64,000 nt of DNA from an uncultured Eubacteriales bacterium (GTDB lineage Bacteria > Bacillota > Clostridia > Christensenellales > Aristaeellaceae), in contig CADASI010000002.1 of NCBI GenBank assembly GCA_902790525.1, positions 1 through 64,000 on the forward strand, in the 5' to 3' direction. This document shows positions 7,231 to 15,962 of the stretch, piece after piece. A model generated the notes under the pieces. The model was given only the letters and a program-made list of their open reading frames with translations, was not told the DNA's origin and searched no databases. A program made the position numbers and the translations under genes. Each line of letters begins with the position of its first letter. The first letter of the stretch is position 1.

Positions 7231-9152
7231 TGGCGCGCTCCCTCGAAAACCTGCAAAAGCAGTACAACAGCGCCGCTTCCGCGGGCCCGATGGGCGGTGC
7301 TCCAGGACGGGGGCCGGGCTTCGGTCCCGGCAGGGGACCCGGGCGTGGCCCCGGCTCCGGGCGGGGGCCCATGGCCGCCACCAACAGCTTCCAGGGCAAG
7401 CCCGCCGACACCAAGGGCACCATCGCGCGGATATTCTCCTACGTGGCAAAGTACTGGAAGCGGCTGATACTGGTGCTTCTGTGCATGCTGCTGTCCACGG
7501 GGGGCTCGCTGGCGGGCGGCTACCTGCTTCGGCCCATCGTCAACCACATCGCCGACGCCGCCACCCCCGCCGCCGAGCGCGTGGCCTACCTGGGCGGCAT
7601 GCTGGGCGTGCTGGTGGGCGTGTACCTGATCGGCATCGGCGGCACCTACCTCCAGTCCCGGCTGATGATCGGCGTGTCCCGCACGGCCATACAGAACATC
7701 CGCGACGACCTGTTCACCAAGCTGGAGCGCCTGCCGCTCAAGTTCCACGACAACCAGACCACCGGCGAATTGATGAGCCGCTTCACCAACGACGTGGACA
7801 ACATCGGCCTGATGCTGGACCAGTCGCTGATGTCGATGTTCTCCGGCATCATCAACCTGATCGGCACGCTGACGATGATGGTCATCACCAACATCTGGCT
7901 GACCCTCATCACGCTGGTGTTCATACCGCTGTTCATATTCTCCAGCCGCTTCATCATCGGCAAGAGCCGCAAGTACTACGCCGCCCAGCAGGCGGCGCTG
8001 GGCGCGGCCAACGGCTACATCGAGGAGTCCGTGGCGGGCCAGAAGGTCATCAAGGTGTTCAACCACGAGGCGGACTGCGTGGAGGAGTTCGGCCTGCTCA
8101 ACGGCGACCTGCGCATGAAGCAGATGAAGGCCATGTTCTTCGGCGGCATCATGGGGCCCATCATGGGCAACATGAGCCAGGTCAGCTACGCCCTGACGGC
8201 GGGCATCGGCGGCGCGCTGTGCGCGCTGGGGCGCTTCGACGTGGGCGGCCTGGCGATATTCGTCAACTACTCGCGGCAGTTCGCCCGCCCGATCAACGAG
8301 ATCTCCCAGCAGGTGGCCACGCTGTTCTCCGCGCTGGCCGGCGCCGAGCGCGTGTTCGCCGTGATGGACAAGGACCCCGAGGCCCCCGACCCCGAGGACG
8401 TGCAGCGCCCCGAGAAGCTCAAGGGCCACGTGGTGCTGGACGACGTGTCCTTCGGCTACGTGCCGGACAGGACGGTGCTCAAGCACATCTCCCTGTACGC
8501 CCGGCCGGGCCAGAAGATCGCCTTCGTCGGCTCCACCGGCGCGGGCAAGACCACCATCACCAACCTGCTGAACCGCTTCTACGACATCGACTCCGGCAAA
8601 ATCACCATCGACGGCATCGACATACAAAAGCTCCCCCGGGACTTCCTGCGCCAGAACATCGCCATGGTGCTCCAAGACACCCACCTGTTCACCGGCACCA
8701 TCATGGAGAACATACGCTACGGACGGCTGGACGCCACCGACGAGGAGGTCGTCGCCGCGGCGAAGATGGCCTCGGCGGACAGCTTCATCCGCCGCCTGTC
8801 CGACGGCTACAACACCGTCATCGAGGGCGACGGCGCGAACCTCTCCCAGGGCCAGCGGCAGCTTCTGAACATCGCCCGCGCCGCCATCTCCCACGCGCCC
8901 ATACTGGTGCTCGACGAGGCCACCTCCTCCGTCGACACCCGCACCGAGCGCCACATCGAGCGGGGCATGGACCGGCTCATGCAGGACCGCACCACCTTCG
9001 TCATCGCCCACCGGCTCTCCACCGTCCGCAATGCCGACGCCATCATGGTGCTGGAGAACGGCGAGATCATCGAGCGCGGCGACCACGACGACCTGCTGGC
9101 CATGAAGGGCCGCTACTACGCGCTCTACACCGGCAAATCCGAGCTGACCTGA
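7230..9152 (+). CDS. ABC exporter half-transporter, catalytic subunit
   Basis: A 640-residue partner of the preceding gene; its ATG overlaps the TAA stop of that gene by one base. An unusual N-terminal extension of about 55 residues is rich in Gly, Pro and Arg. A six-helix membrane domain (about 75-370) and a complete ATPase follow: Walker A GSTGAGKTT, signature LSQGQRQLL, Walker B ILVLDEATSSVD with the catalytic Glu, and H-loop VIAHRLST. With the degenerate first subunit it should form a heterodimer with one active ATP site. A terminator follows directly. Confidence 0.87.
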   Translation: MARSLENLQKQYNSAASAGPMGGAPGRGPGFGPGRGPGRGPGSGRGPMAATNSFQGKPADTKGTIARIFSYVAKYWKRLILVLLCMLLSTGGSLAGGYLLRPIVNHIADAATPAAERVAYLGGMLGVLVGVYLIGIGGTYLQSRLMIGVSRTAIQNIRDDLFTKLERLPLKFHDNQTTGELMSRFTNDVDNIGLMLDQSLMSMFSGIINLIGTLTMMVITNIWLTLITLVFIPLFIFSSRFIIGKSRKYYAAQQAALGAANGYIEESVAGQKVIKVFNHEADCVEEFGLLNGDLRMKQMKAMFFGGIMGPIMGNMSQVSYALTAGIGGALCALGRFDVGGLAIFVNYSRQFARPINEISQQVATLFSALAGAERVFAVMDKDPEAPDPEDVQRPEKLKGHVVLDDVSFGYVPDRTVLKHISLYARPGQKIAFVGSTGAGKTTITNLLNRFYDIDSGKITIDGIDIQKLPRDFLRQNIAMVLQDTHLFTGTIMENIRYGRLDATDEEVVAAAKMASADSFIRRLSDGYNTVIEGDGANLSQGQRQLLNIARAAISHAPILVLDEATSSVDTRTERHIERGMDRLMQDRTTFVIAHRLSTVRNADAIMVLENGEIIERGDHDDLLAMKGRYYALYTGKSELT

Positions 9153-9158
9153 CGGCGC

Positions 9159-9193
9159 GCGACGGGGCTGTTTCAACCCCGTCGCATGTTTTT
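9159..9193 (+). terminator. Rho-independent terminator after the ABC pair
   Basis: GCGACGGGG (9159-9167) pairs with CCCCGTCGC (9177-9185) around a 9-base loop and is followed by a T-run, closing the exporter operon. Confidence 0.85.
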
Positions 9194-9208
9194 TCACACA
9201 AAATTGAC

Positions 9209-9340
9209 TTGCATTCTCCTTCGCGCGGCATATAATATAGATAGTCAAAGCTAACTTGCAAACCGGGCCGGGGACGGCAGTTTTTTAAAGGCGTCGGTTA
9301 GCATATACTAATTATAGACGGCGTACAAGGAGATGGGACC
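9209..9340 (+). promoter_or_regulatory. Promoter and structured 5' leader of the MBL hydrolase operon
   Basis: TTGCAT (9209-9214), 16 bp, TATAAT (9231-9236) gives a leader of about 100 nt. In it GCTAAC (9250-9255) can pair with GTTAGC (9297-9302). Nested within, GCCG-GGGA-CGGC (9268-9279) is followed by six T (9281-9286), which looks like a weak terminator hairpin. The leader may attenuate transcription. I do not recognise a known riboswitch class. Confidence 0.45.
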
Positions 9341-10201
9341 ATGTCCAGAAAAGACACCGAGGACCAGCGGAAATCCATGAGTCGGCTGTTTAAGGGCACG
9401 CAGATCTTCAAGCCCCTGAACACCGGGCGCATCGACGATCACGTCGCCTGCGTGCGGGAGTGGATCGCCAACATATTCTTCTACACGAAGAACGGCGTGA
9501 CGATCATGATCGACGCGGGCTACAACTACCCGCGGTTGAAGGAGAAGATGGGCTGGCTGGACATCGACCCGGCGTCCATTAAGCACATACTCATCACCCA
9601 CCAGGACACCGACCACGTCGGCGCGCTGGAGACGGACAGCGATTTGCTGTTCAGGGACGCCACGGTGTACCTGAGCGAGATCGAGAATCGCTATCTGACC
9701 GGCGAGGCGCGGCGGCGGGTGATCTACCACCTGTACAAGCTGCCGATGGTCAGGACCGACAACAAGCGCGTGACGCTGCGCGACGGTCAGGTCCTCGACA
9801 TCGAGGGCATCAAGGTGGAGTGCATCCTCGTGCCGGGGCACACCTGGGGCCACATGGTGTACCTGATCGACGATGAATACCTGTTCACCGGCGACACCAT
9901 CTGGTTTGGCGCGGACGGCGGGTACAGCTTCATCAGCACGCTGGCGGAGAGCAACAAGGTCGCCGTCAAAAGCCTCGAAAAGCTGGAAAGGAACCTGCGC
10001 GCGCGGAAGCGGCGCATCGCCGTGATCACCGGGCACACCGGCTGGTCGGACGACCTGGACTTCGTGTTCGCCCATCGGGACAAGCTGTGCTCGCTGTTCA
10101 GAAAGCGCGTGCCCGACCCGGAAGCGCCCTATGACGGGTACATCGAGGACGATGACACCGAGGAAGGGGCGCGGACGGTGCCGTTGAAGAAGAAAGGGTG
10201 A
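9341..10201 (+). CDS. Metallo-beta-lactamase-fold hydrolase
   Basis: A 286-residue MBL-fold enzyme. The zinc ligands are visible: THQDTDHVG (H-x-D-x-D-H, here HQDTDH, about residue 86), the GHTWGH histidine near 166, the Asp of FTGDT near 186, and GHTGW near 229. The two-zinc site would hydrolyse an ester, thioester, lactone or phosphodiester; the sequence does not tell which. The start has AAGGAG at good spacing. It is followed with no gap by a methyltransferase gene, so the two are cotranscribed. Confidence 0.8.
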   Translation: MSRKDTEDQRKSMSRLFKGTQIFKPLNTGRIDDHVACVREWIANIFFYTKNGVTIMIDAGYNYPRLKEKMGWLDIDPASIKHILITHQDTDHVGALETDSDLLFRDATVYLSEIENRYLTGEARRRVIYHLYKLPMVRTDNKRVTLRDGQVLDIEGIKVECILVPGHTWGHMVYLIDDEYLFTGDTIWFGADGGYSFISTLAESNKVAVKSLEKLERNLRARKRRIAVITGHTGWSDDLDFVFAHRDKLCSLFRKRVPDPEAPYDGYIEDDDTEEGARTVPLKKKG

Positions 10202-10206
10202 ACTAC

Positions 10207-10968
10207 ATGAGTCCAAATTACAAGAACTGGATGCCCAGGGGAATGATTTATTCCTTTCTTGGCGGGATGATGCTGTCCCTTGTGCTATGCCTGCTGCTGC
10301 GCCATGTGAAGTGGCTGGCGATCGTCCTCGCGGTGATCACCGTGTTCTTCTGCCTCCTGACCGTCTGGTCGATACTGATGTACCGCGCCTTCTCCTACGA
10401 CGGCAAGCGCCGCATGTCGGCGCAGATCATCGAGGGCACGGCGGCGCGGGTGAAGCTGCCCGCGGGCGGGAAGTGCCTGGACGTGGGCTGCGGCAGCGGC
10501 GCGCTGGCCATCGCGGTGGCGAAGCGCAATCCGCAGGCTTCCGTCATCGGCATCGACCGCTGGGGCAAAGAGTACGCCTCGTTCAGCAAGGCGCTGTGCG
10601 AAAGTAACGCGAAGGCCGAGGGCGTCCGCAACACGACCTTCCAACAGGGCGACGCCACCCACCTCGACTTCCCGGACGAAACCTTCGACGCCGTGGTCAG
10701 CAACTACGTCTATCACAACATTCCCGGCGACCGACAGGCTTATCTGCTGGAAACGTTGCGGACATTGAAAAAGGGCGGCACGTTCGCGTTGCACGACATC
10801 TTCTCGAAGTCGAAGTATGGCGACATGCAGGCGTTTGTCCGGAAACTCAGGGACATGGGCTACCAAAAGGTCGCGCTGATCGACACGACAGACGGCATGT
10901 TCATGACGCCCTTTGAGGCGCGCTGGATGGCGCTGTCCGGTTCGGCGCTGCTGGTCGGGATCAAGTAA
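10207..10968 (+). CDS. Membrane-anchored class I SAM-dependent methyltransferase
   Basis: Two membrane helices near the N-terminus (about residues 12-32 and 36-58) are followed by a Rossmann-type methyltransferase domain. SAM-binding motif I is CLDVGCGSGALAIA, then VIGIDRWG as the acidic strand 2, GDATHLDFPDETFDAVVSN as motif II/post-I, and LKKGGTFALHDIF as motif III. The ATG at 10207 is preferred; a GTG at 10198 overlapping the previous stop is possible. It ends before a strong bidirectional terminator. The substrate is unknown. The N-terminal anchor suggests a membrane or lipid-linked substrate. Confidence 0.78.
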   Translation: MSPNYKNWMPRGMIYSFLGGMMLSLVLCLLLRHVKWLAIVLAVITVFFCLLTVWSILMYRAFSYDGKRRMSAQIIEGTAARVKLPAGGKCLDVGCGSGALAIAVAKRNPQASVIGIDRWGKEYASFSKALCESNAKAEGVRNTTFQQGDATHLDFPDETFDAVVSNYVYHNIPGDRQAYLLETLRTLKKGGTFALHDIFSKSKYGDMQAFVRKLRDMGYQKVALIDTTDGMFMTPFEARWMALSGSALLVGIK

Positions 10969-10974
10969 TACGCC

Positions 10975-11017
10975 AAAAGGTCCACAGGGGCGGCGTCGCC
11001 GCCCCTGTGGACCTTTT
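10975..11017. terminator. Bidirectional terminator
   Basis: AAAAGGTCCACAGGGGCGGC (10975-10994) is perfectly complementary to the segment 10998-11017 across a 3-base loop. The A/T ends make it work in both directions, between the convergent methyltransferase (+) and flavoprotein (-) genes. Confidence 0.92.
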
Positions 11018-11037
11018 ATGATTCCTCAATAGATTGA

Positions 11038-13167
11038 TCAGATGCCGTTGACGGCGTTCTCACCGGCGACCTTGCCGTAGTACATCGCCATGGCGTGGCT
11101 GACGCCCTTGAGGCCAATGGGGTACTGGAGGCCGAAGCGGCCGCCCTGCATGTTGCCGGCGACGTACAGGCCGGGGATGATGTCGCCGCACACCTGGCGT
11201 CCCTGATCGTCGGTGATCTCGGTGAAGGTGTGGCAGTTCTCGTCGGACTCCAGGCCGCCGATGCACACCAGCATGAGGGCGGTGGTGAACATGTCCGCAT
11301 AGAAGGGCGCGGTGTCCACGGGCATCAGGCGGGAGGGCACCTTGTTGAAGTCCTCGTCGTAGCCCTTCGCGGCCAGGTCGTTGTAGCGGGCGATGGACTC
11401 GAGCGCAGTCTGCTGCGCCTTCTCGTCGTCCGGGTACACCATCGCCACCAGCTCCTCCAGCGTGTCGGCCTTGAGGCAGCGGCCGTCGGCTATGGCGGCC
11501 TCGATCTGGTAGGGGCTCTTCCAGTTGCGGTAGGTCTTGTTGTTCTTGGGGGCCTCGTCCGCGGAGGCGTAGTCCTCAAAGTAGCACGCGCCGCCGTGGG
11601 CCGCGGGCATGTGGGTCACCTGCTCCGGCCAGTTGGCGTCGAAGAACTGCCAGGTCTGCATCAGGCGGGTGGCCTCGATCTGGTTTTCCAGCTGCTGCCC
11701 GGGCAGGTCCTCGTTCATGAAGCGCCTGCCGTCCATGTCGAGATTCAAAAAGCCCGCGTTGCCCATGACGCCCACGCCGCTCAAGTCCGCGCCGCCGCCC
11801 ATGTGGTGGATCATCGGGGCGTTGAAGCCCATGACCTTCGCGCCGGCCCAGGCGCCCATGCGCAGGCCGTCGCCCTGGTTGGTGGGCACACCGTTGACGT
11901 CGAAGGAGGTGAACAGGCGGTTGTTCTTGTGGGTCTTCATGATGTCCGGGGCGAAGTGGTACATGCAGGCGTCGTTGGAGCCGTAGTCGCCGGTGGACAG
12001 TATGACGCCCTTGCTGGCGGTCACCTTGAGGTACTTGCCCCTGTTGGGGGAATCGGGGTTGTCGTCCAGCGCGTACACGCCCACGCAGCGGCCGTCCTCC
12101 ATGATGAGCTTCTTGCCGAAGTGGCCGAAGTAGGCCTCTACCTTGCCGGTATCCAGCGCCTTCTGCCAGTTGGCGTTGAAGGTCGCGCCCTGGCTGGGCA
12201 GGAACTCCACGGAGGTCGGGAAGCACGGGAAGCGTTCTTCCTTCCAGTTGTAGATGTGCTCGTTGCCGTCGGCGTCCTTCCAGGACGGCAGGGGCCGGAA
12301 GATCGGCACCAGGAAGTCGTCGGCGTTCTCGTCCTCGATGGGCTGGCGGGTCTCGTCGGCGATGAACAGGTGCTCGTCCGCGCCCATGTACCAGTCGAAC
12401 GCCTCGCCGATGTTGGCGGCCCACTTGGCGGTGATGGGGCGCTTCACGCGGTAGCCGGACTCGTTGACGTGGGCGTCCACGATCTCGTCCACCTCTTCCC
12501 GCGTCAGCGCGCGCTCGGGCCAGCGGGCGTTCAGCGTGGGGCTGTTGATGACGGCGAACTCGCCGGAGCGGCACTGGGGCGTGGCCGCGCCGTCGATGCC
12601 GATGACGGTCGCGCCCAGCTCGGCGGCGCTGCGCGCGGCGGAGACGCCGGCCAGGCCCAGTCCGACCACGACCACGTCGGCGCTGGCCTCGGCGTAGACG
12701 TCCGCGTCGGCGATCTCGGGCTCCGCGCCCAGCCAGTCGTCGCCGCCGGCGGTGGCCGCCTGATCCGCCTCCGCCTCCACCGCGAGGCCCATGGCCTGCG
12801 CGATGCAGTTCGCCGCCGCCTTCTTCACGGCGTTGCCGGTCACGGTGGCGCCGGTCACGCCGTCGATCTCGGCGGCCTGGGCGTTCTTGAGCTGCTCGGC
12901 CAGCGTCTCCGCCGCCGCCGCGCCGATCTCCGCGGTCTCCCCGCTGGAATCGACGACCACGTCCACGATGCTGGTCTCGTCAAAGGTCATGGTCACCGTG
13001 ACCAGGCTCTCCAGCCCCTGCTCGCTGGCGCTGTAGGTGCCCGGCGTGTAGACCGCCTTCGCGTCCTCCGCCAGCGCGCCCGCGCCGAAAGCGGCGGTCG
13101 CCGCCGCCCCCAGTGCGCTCACCGCGGAAAACTTCAAAAAGTCGCGCCTTGTAACAAACTTGGACAT
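11038..13167 (-). CDS. Tat-exported flavoprotein reductase with FMN-binding and FAD domains (fumarate/urocanate reductase family)
   Basis: A 709-residue secreted flavoenzyme. It opens with a Tat signal (VTRRDFLKFSAVSALGAAA). An FMN-binding domain follows (about residues 45-135) ending in DGVTGATVTG, whose Thr is the usual site of covalent FMN attachment. The FAD domain begins at ADVVVVGLGLAGVSAARSA (about 160) and contains GGGADLSGVGVMGNAGFLN and the C-terminal GRFGLQYPIGL. Enzymes of this kind reduce unsaturated acids such as fumarate, urocanate or cinnamates as extracellular electron acceptors. The ATG at 13167 is chosen for its GGAGGG site. It is divergent from a LysR gene, its probable regulator. 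The acceptor cannot be named from sequence alone. Confidence 0.85.
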   Translation of the reverse strand: MSKFVTRRDFLKFSAVSALGAAATAAFGAGALAEDAKAVYTPGTYSASEQGLESLVTVTMTFDETSIVDVVVDSSGETAEIGAAAAETLAEQLKNAQAAEIDGVTGATVTGNAVKKAAANCIAQAMGLAVEAEADQAATAGGDDWLGAEPEIADADVYAEASADVVVVGLGLAGVSAARSAAELGATVIGIDGAATPQCRSGEFAVINSPTLNARWPERALTREEVDEIVDAHVNESGYRVKRPITAKWAANIGEAFDWYMGADEHLFIADETRQPIEDENADDFLVPIFRPLPSWKDADGNEHIYNWKEERFPCFPTSVEFLPSQGATFNANWQKALDTGKVEAYFGHFGKKLIMEDGRCVGVYALDDNPDSPNRGKYLKVTASKGVILSTGDYGSNDACMYHFAPDIMKTHKNNRLFTSFDVNGVPTNQGDGLRMGAWAGAKVMGFNAPMIHHMGGGADLSGVGVMGNAGFLNLDMDGRRFMNEDLPGQQLENQIEATRLMQTWQFFDANWPEQVTHMPAAHGGACYFEDYASADEAPKNNKTYRNWKSPYQIEAAIADGRCLKADTLEELVAMVYPDDEKAQQTALESIARYNDLAAKGYDEDFNKVPSRLMPVDTAPFYADMFTTALMLVCIGGLESDENCHTFTEITDDQGRQVCGDIIPGLYVAGNMQGGRFGLQYPIGLKGVSHAMAMYYGKVAGENAVNGI

Positions 13168-13221
13168 GTGTGATACCCTCCTCTTGCACTTTTTTGTTGT
13201 ATCCATTATGGCACATTGCAC

Positions 13222-13251
13222 TTGACTTGGGAATCACCAATATCTTATAAT
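13222..13251 (+). promoter_or_regulatory. Promoter of the LysR-family gene
   Basis: TTGACT (13222-13227), 18 bp, TATAAT (13246-13251), about 37 bp upstream of the start codon at 13288, within the divergent intergenic region shared with the flavoprotein gene. Confidence 0.65.
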
Positions 13252-13287
13252 GTATTCAGTTTTACTTAATACAGGGAGGCGGCGTCC

Positions 13288-14166
13288 ATGCTGAAACATT
13301 CGTTGAAGGTATTCGTCCAGGTGTGTCGCTCGGGCAGCTTTACCAAGGCGGCCGCCCGGCTGTACGTCACCCCCAGCGCGATCATGCAGCAGATGGACGC
13401 GCTGGAGGCGCTTCTGACCCGGACGAAGAAGGGGGCAAAGCCGACCGCCGCGGGCGAATACCTGCTGGAGAAGACAGAGGATCTGATCCGGCAGGCCGAG
13501 GAGGTCCGCGCCGGGCTGAATATCATCGCCCAGGGGGAGGAGACCGTCTGCGTGGGCACCTCCATCTCGGAAAAGTGCCGCCTGATCTACGATCTCTGGA
13601 CGCTTTACAGCCAGCAGAAGCCCTCGTGCAGGATCGAAATGGTCAACATCCACACCGGGGCGGGGATCCCAGACGCCGTGGACCTCATCGAGAGCCTGAA
13701 CGGCGGGGTGCCCTGGATGCGCTCGTGGGATTTCTTCGAGATCTGCCGGGTGCCCTTCGGCATCGCCATGGAGAACACGCACGCGCTCGCGAAAAAGGAG
13801 ATGCTCGAGCCCGACGATCTGAGGGGTCACGCGGTCGCGTCCTTCCGCGACGCGGCTTATGAGGGATCGTCCCAACTGTACAGGACGCTCGAGGAGGTCG
13901 GCGCGGAGCTCGTGCTGATGGACGCCCCCTCCCCCTCCGTATTCTGGGAATGCGCCTTTCAGCACCGGCTCCTGCTGGCCCCGATGTGCTGGAGCGACAT
14001 ACTGGTCGGGCTGACGCTCCGCCCTGTGCGCTGGGATTACGCGCTGCCCTACGGCATATTCAGCCGCACCGCCACCCGCGACGTGGCCGCGGCGTTCCTG
14101 AATTTCATTCACAAAACCTACACAGGGGACAACCCGGACGATATCGTGCCTGTCCTGAGCTATTGA
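13288..14166 (+). CDS. LysR-type transcriptional regulator
   Basis: A 292-residue protein with an N-terminal winged helix-turn-helix: LKVFVQVCRSGSFTKAAARL, then YVTPSAIMQQMDALEALL, the usual LysR pattern with the recognition helix at about 28-45. The effector domain is diverged. It is transcribed divergently from the flavoprotein reductase and is the natural candidate to control it, perhaps sensing the substrate. Its stop overlaps the end of the convergent MATE gene by 7 bp. Confidence 0.82.
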   Translation: MLKHSLKVFVQVCRSGSFTKAAARLYVTPSAIMQQMDALEALLTRTKKGAKPTAAGEYLLEKTEDLIRQAEEVRAGLNIIAQGEETVCVGTSISEKCRLIYDLWTLYSQQKPSCRIEMVNIHTGAGIPDAVDLIESLNGGVPWMRSWDFFEICRVPFGIAMENTHALAKKEMLEPDDLRGHAVASFRDAAYEGSSQLYRTLEEVGAELVLMDAPSPSVFWECAFQHRLLLAPMCWSDILVGLTLRPVRWDYALPYGIFSRTATRDVAAAFLNFIHKTYTGDNPDDIVPVLSY

Positions 14167-15962
14167 CCGCTGCCGACCGGCGGCGGGACGCTGCCCTTCG
14201 GCGCCTTCCCCGCCGGGATCTTCAGATGGATGCGCGTGGCGTTCATGCCGAGGGAGCGGTCGAACTCTATGGCGTCGGCCAGTCGGTTCAGCACCGTCAC
14301 GTTGTCGAATTCACATTGCAGCGCCGGGTCGGGCACGGTGGGATTGAAGCCCCTGCCCATGTCCCGAATGGAGATCACGACCTCGTCCCCGGCGTCGCGC
14401 AGGGACACGTCGATCACGCCCCTCTCCCCCGGGTTCGCCAGCGCAATGCCGGTCAGCATCTCCTCCAGCGCCAGGCAGGTGCGGTTGCCCAGCCCGGGCG
14501 AGACGCGCCGCGCGATCCAGTCGCCTGCTTCCTCGGAAAGCCGCACCTGCCGGGGGATGTCCGTCTCCACCGAAAAATCATACCGGTCCGCGTCGCGCCG
14601 CGAGGGCAGCAGGAAGCTGCCCATCTCCGGCGCGTTTTTGCGTCGGATCAGCGCCATGGCGGCGAAGGCGAAGGCCGTCGAGAGCGCCTCGGCCGCGATC
14701 ACGCCCGTCCACACGCCGTTCATGCCCATGTATCGGGACAAGAGCGCCACCAGCGAAAGGGGCAATACCAGCCCCTTCAGCGCCGTCAGCACGGCGGAGA
14801 GCGTCTGCCGCTTGATGGCCTGCCAGTAAAACGACATCAAAAAGTTCATGCCCACGAAGGGATAGCTTATGACGAACAGCCGTATGGCCCCGACCATGTA
14901 GGCCGATTTCTCCGCGCCCTCGATGCTGTACATTTTGAGCAGTATCGCCGGGTACAGCGCGAACAGCGCCGCCATCAGCACCGACCCGATCAGCACGATC
15001 CGCATCGCGCGCGAGAGCACGAAGCGCACCCGGTCGTAGTCGCCCTCGTGGTAGTAGACCGAGGCGATGGGCGACAGCGTCTGGGCCGTGCCGATGAACA
15101 GTATGTAGCCCAGAAACAGGCTGTTCTTGTACACGCTGTACGCCTGCAGGCCCAGCGCGCCGCCGCAGGCGGTGATGAGGGTGTTCAGCGCGTGGGTGCA
15201 CACGGTGATGTAGAGCTGGGAGGAGGCGGTGGGAAAGCCCCGGACGGATATGGCCCAGGTCTCCTTAAAGAACTGCACGATCCCCGACGCGAAGGGCGAC
15301 ACCACCCTGAGCTGGCGCTGCTTCGAGGTCAGATAACGCGAAATCCAGGCGGAACCGCCTACATAGCCGATCACCGTGGCCAGCGCCGCACCGCGCAGGC
15401 CCATGCCAAAGCCCTTCATCAGCACGACGTCCATGGTCAGGTTGATGAGATTGGAGATCAGCACCGCCTGGAAGGACAGCTTTGGGCTGCCGTCCGAGCG
15501 GGCGAAGTAGGACAGGCTCATGATGTAGCACAAAAGCGGTATCCCCAGCACCAGCACCGAGCAGTACTCCGTTACGTCGCCCCTGAGCGACTCGTCGCGA
15601 CACAGGAAGGCGACCAGCGCCCCGCGGAACACGGTGCCCAGCGCCGCAAAGAGCAGGCCGAAGATCAGAAGCGCGGCCATGGCCGTGGAGAACACCCGGT
15701 CGGCCTTCTCCCGGTCGTGGTCCGCCGTGGCGTTGGAGGCCAGCAGGCTGCCGCCCAGCCCCAGCATCCAGTAGACCAAGTTCACGAAGGTCACGACGGG
15801 CGCGCACAGCTGTATGGCGGGCATGCGCGATATGCCCAGCAACCGGCTCACCAGCACGGAATCCACGAACAGCGCCATGTTGTTGGCCAGCGCCATGGAC
15901 AGCGTCGGCAGAAAGAACTCCCTGAACTTCCTGCCGATCAGCCTGTATTTCAGATCGTTCAT
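14160..15962 (-). CDS. MATE-family transporter fused to a C-terminal HATPase (anti-sigma/RsbW-like) domain
   Basis: A 600-residue protein. Residues about 1-450 form a twelve-helix MATE transporter, with the typical paired halves. After about residue 470 it continues into a soluble GHKL-type ATPase domain: RLSEEAGDWIARR, CLALEEMLTGIA as the N-box region, and RDMGRGFNP as the D-x-G-x-G box. The Asn expected in the N box is Gly, so magnesium binding and kinase activity may be lost. Its start codon overlaps the NRPS stop (ATGA), so the two are translationally coupled. The transporter part probably exports the NRPS product; the ATPase-like part may sense or signal. Fusion to a MATE protein is unusual. 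Confidence 0.82.
   Translation of the reverse strand: MNDLKYRLIGRKFREFFLPTLSMALANNMALFVDSVLVSRLLGISRMPAIQLCAPVVTFVNLVYWMLGLGGSLLASNATADHDREKADRVFSTAMAALLIFGLLFAALGTVFRGALVAFLCRDESLRGDVTEYCSVLVLGIPLLCYIMSLSYFARSDGSPKLSFQAVLISNLINLTMDVVLMKGFGMGLRGAALATVIGYVGGSAWISRYLTSKQRQLRVVSPFASGIVQFFKETWAISVRGFPTASSQLYITVCTHALNTLITACGGALGLQAYSVYKNSLFLGYILFIGTAQTLSPIASVYYHEGDYDRVRFVLSRAMRIVLIGSVLMAALFALYPAILLKMYSIEGAEKSAYMVGAIRLFVISYPFVGMNFLMSFYWQAIKRQTLSAVLTALKGLVLPLSLVALLSRYMGMNGVWTGVIAAEALSTAFAFAAMALIRRKNAPEMGSFLLPSRRDADRYDFSVETDIPRQVRLSEEAGDWIARRVSPGLGNRTCLALEEMLTGIALANPGERGVIDVSLRDAGDEVVISIRDMGRGFNPTVPDPALQCEFDNVTVLNRLADAIEFDRSLGMNATRIHLKIPAGKAPKGSVPPPVGSGQ

Noticed and set aside
9250..9302. Cyclic di-GMP riboswitch (GCAAACC and GGGACG-like strings)
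   Set aside because: The strings are only partly similar, the stems between them are too short and the conserved adenines are absent.
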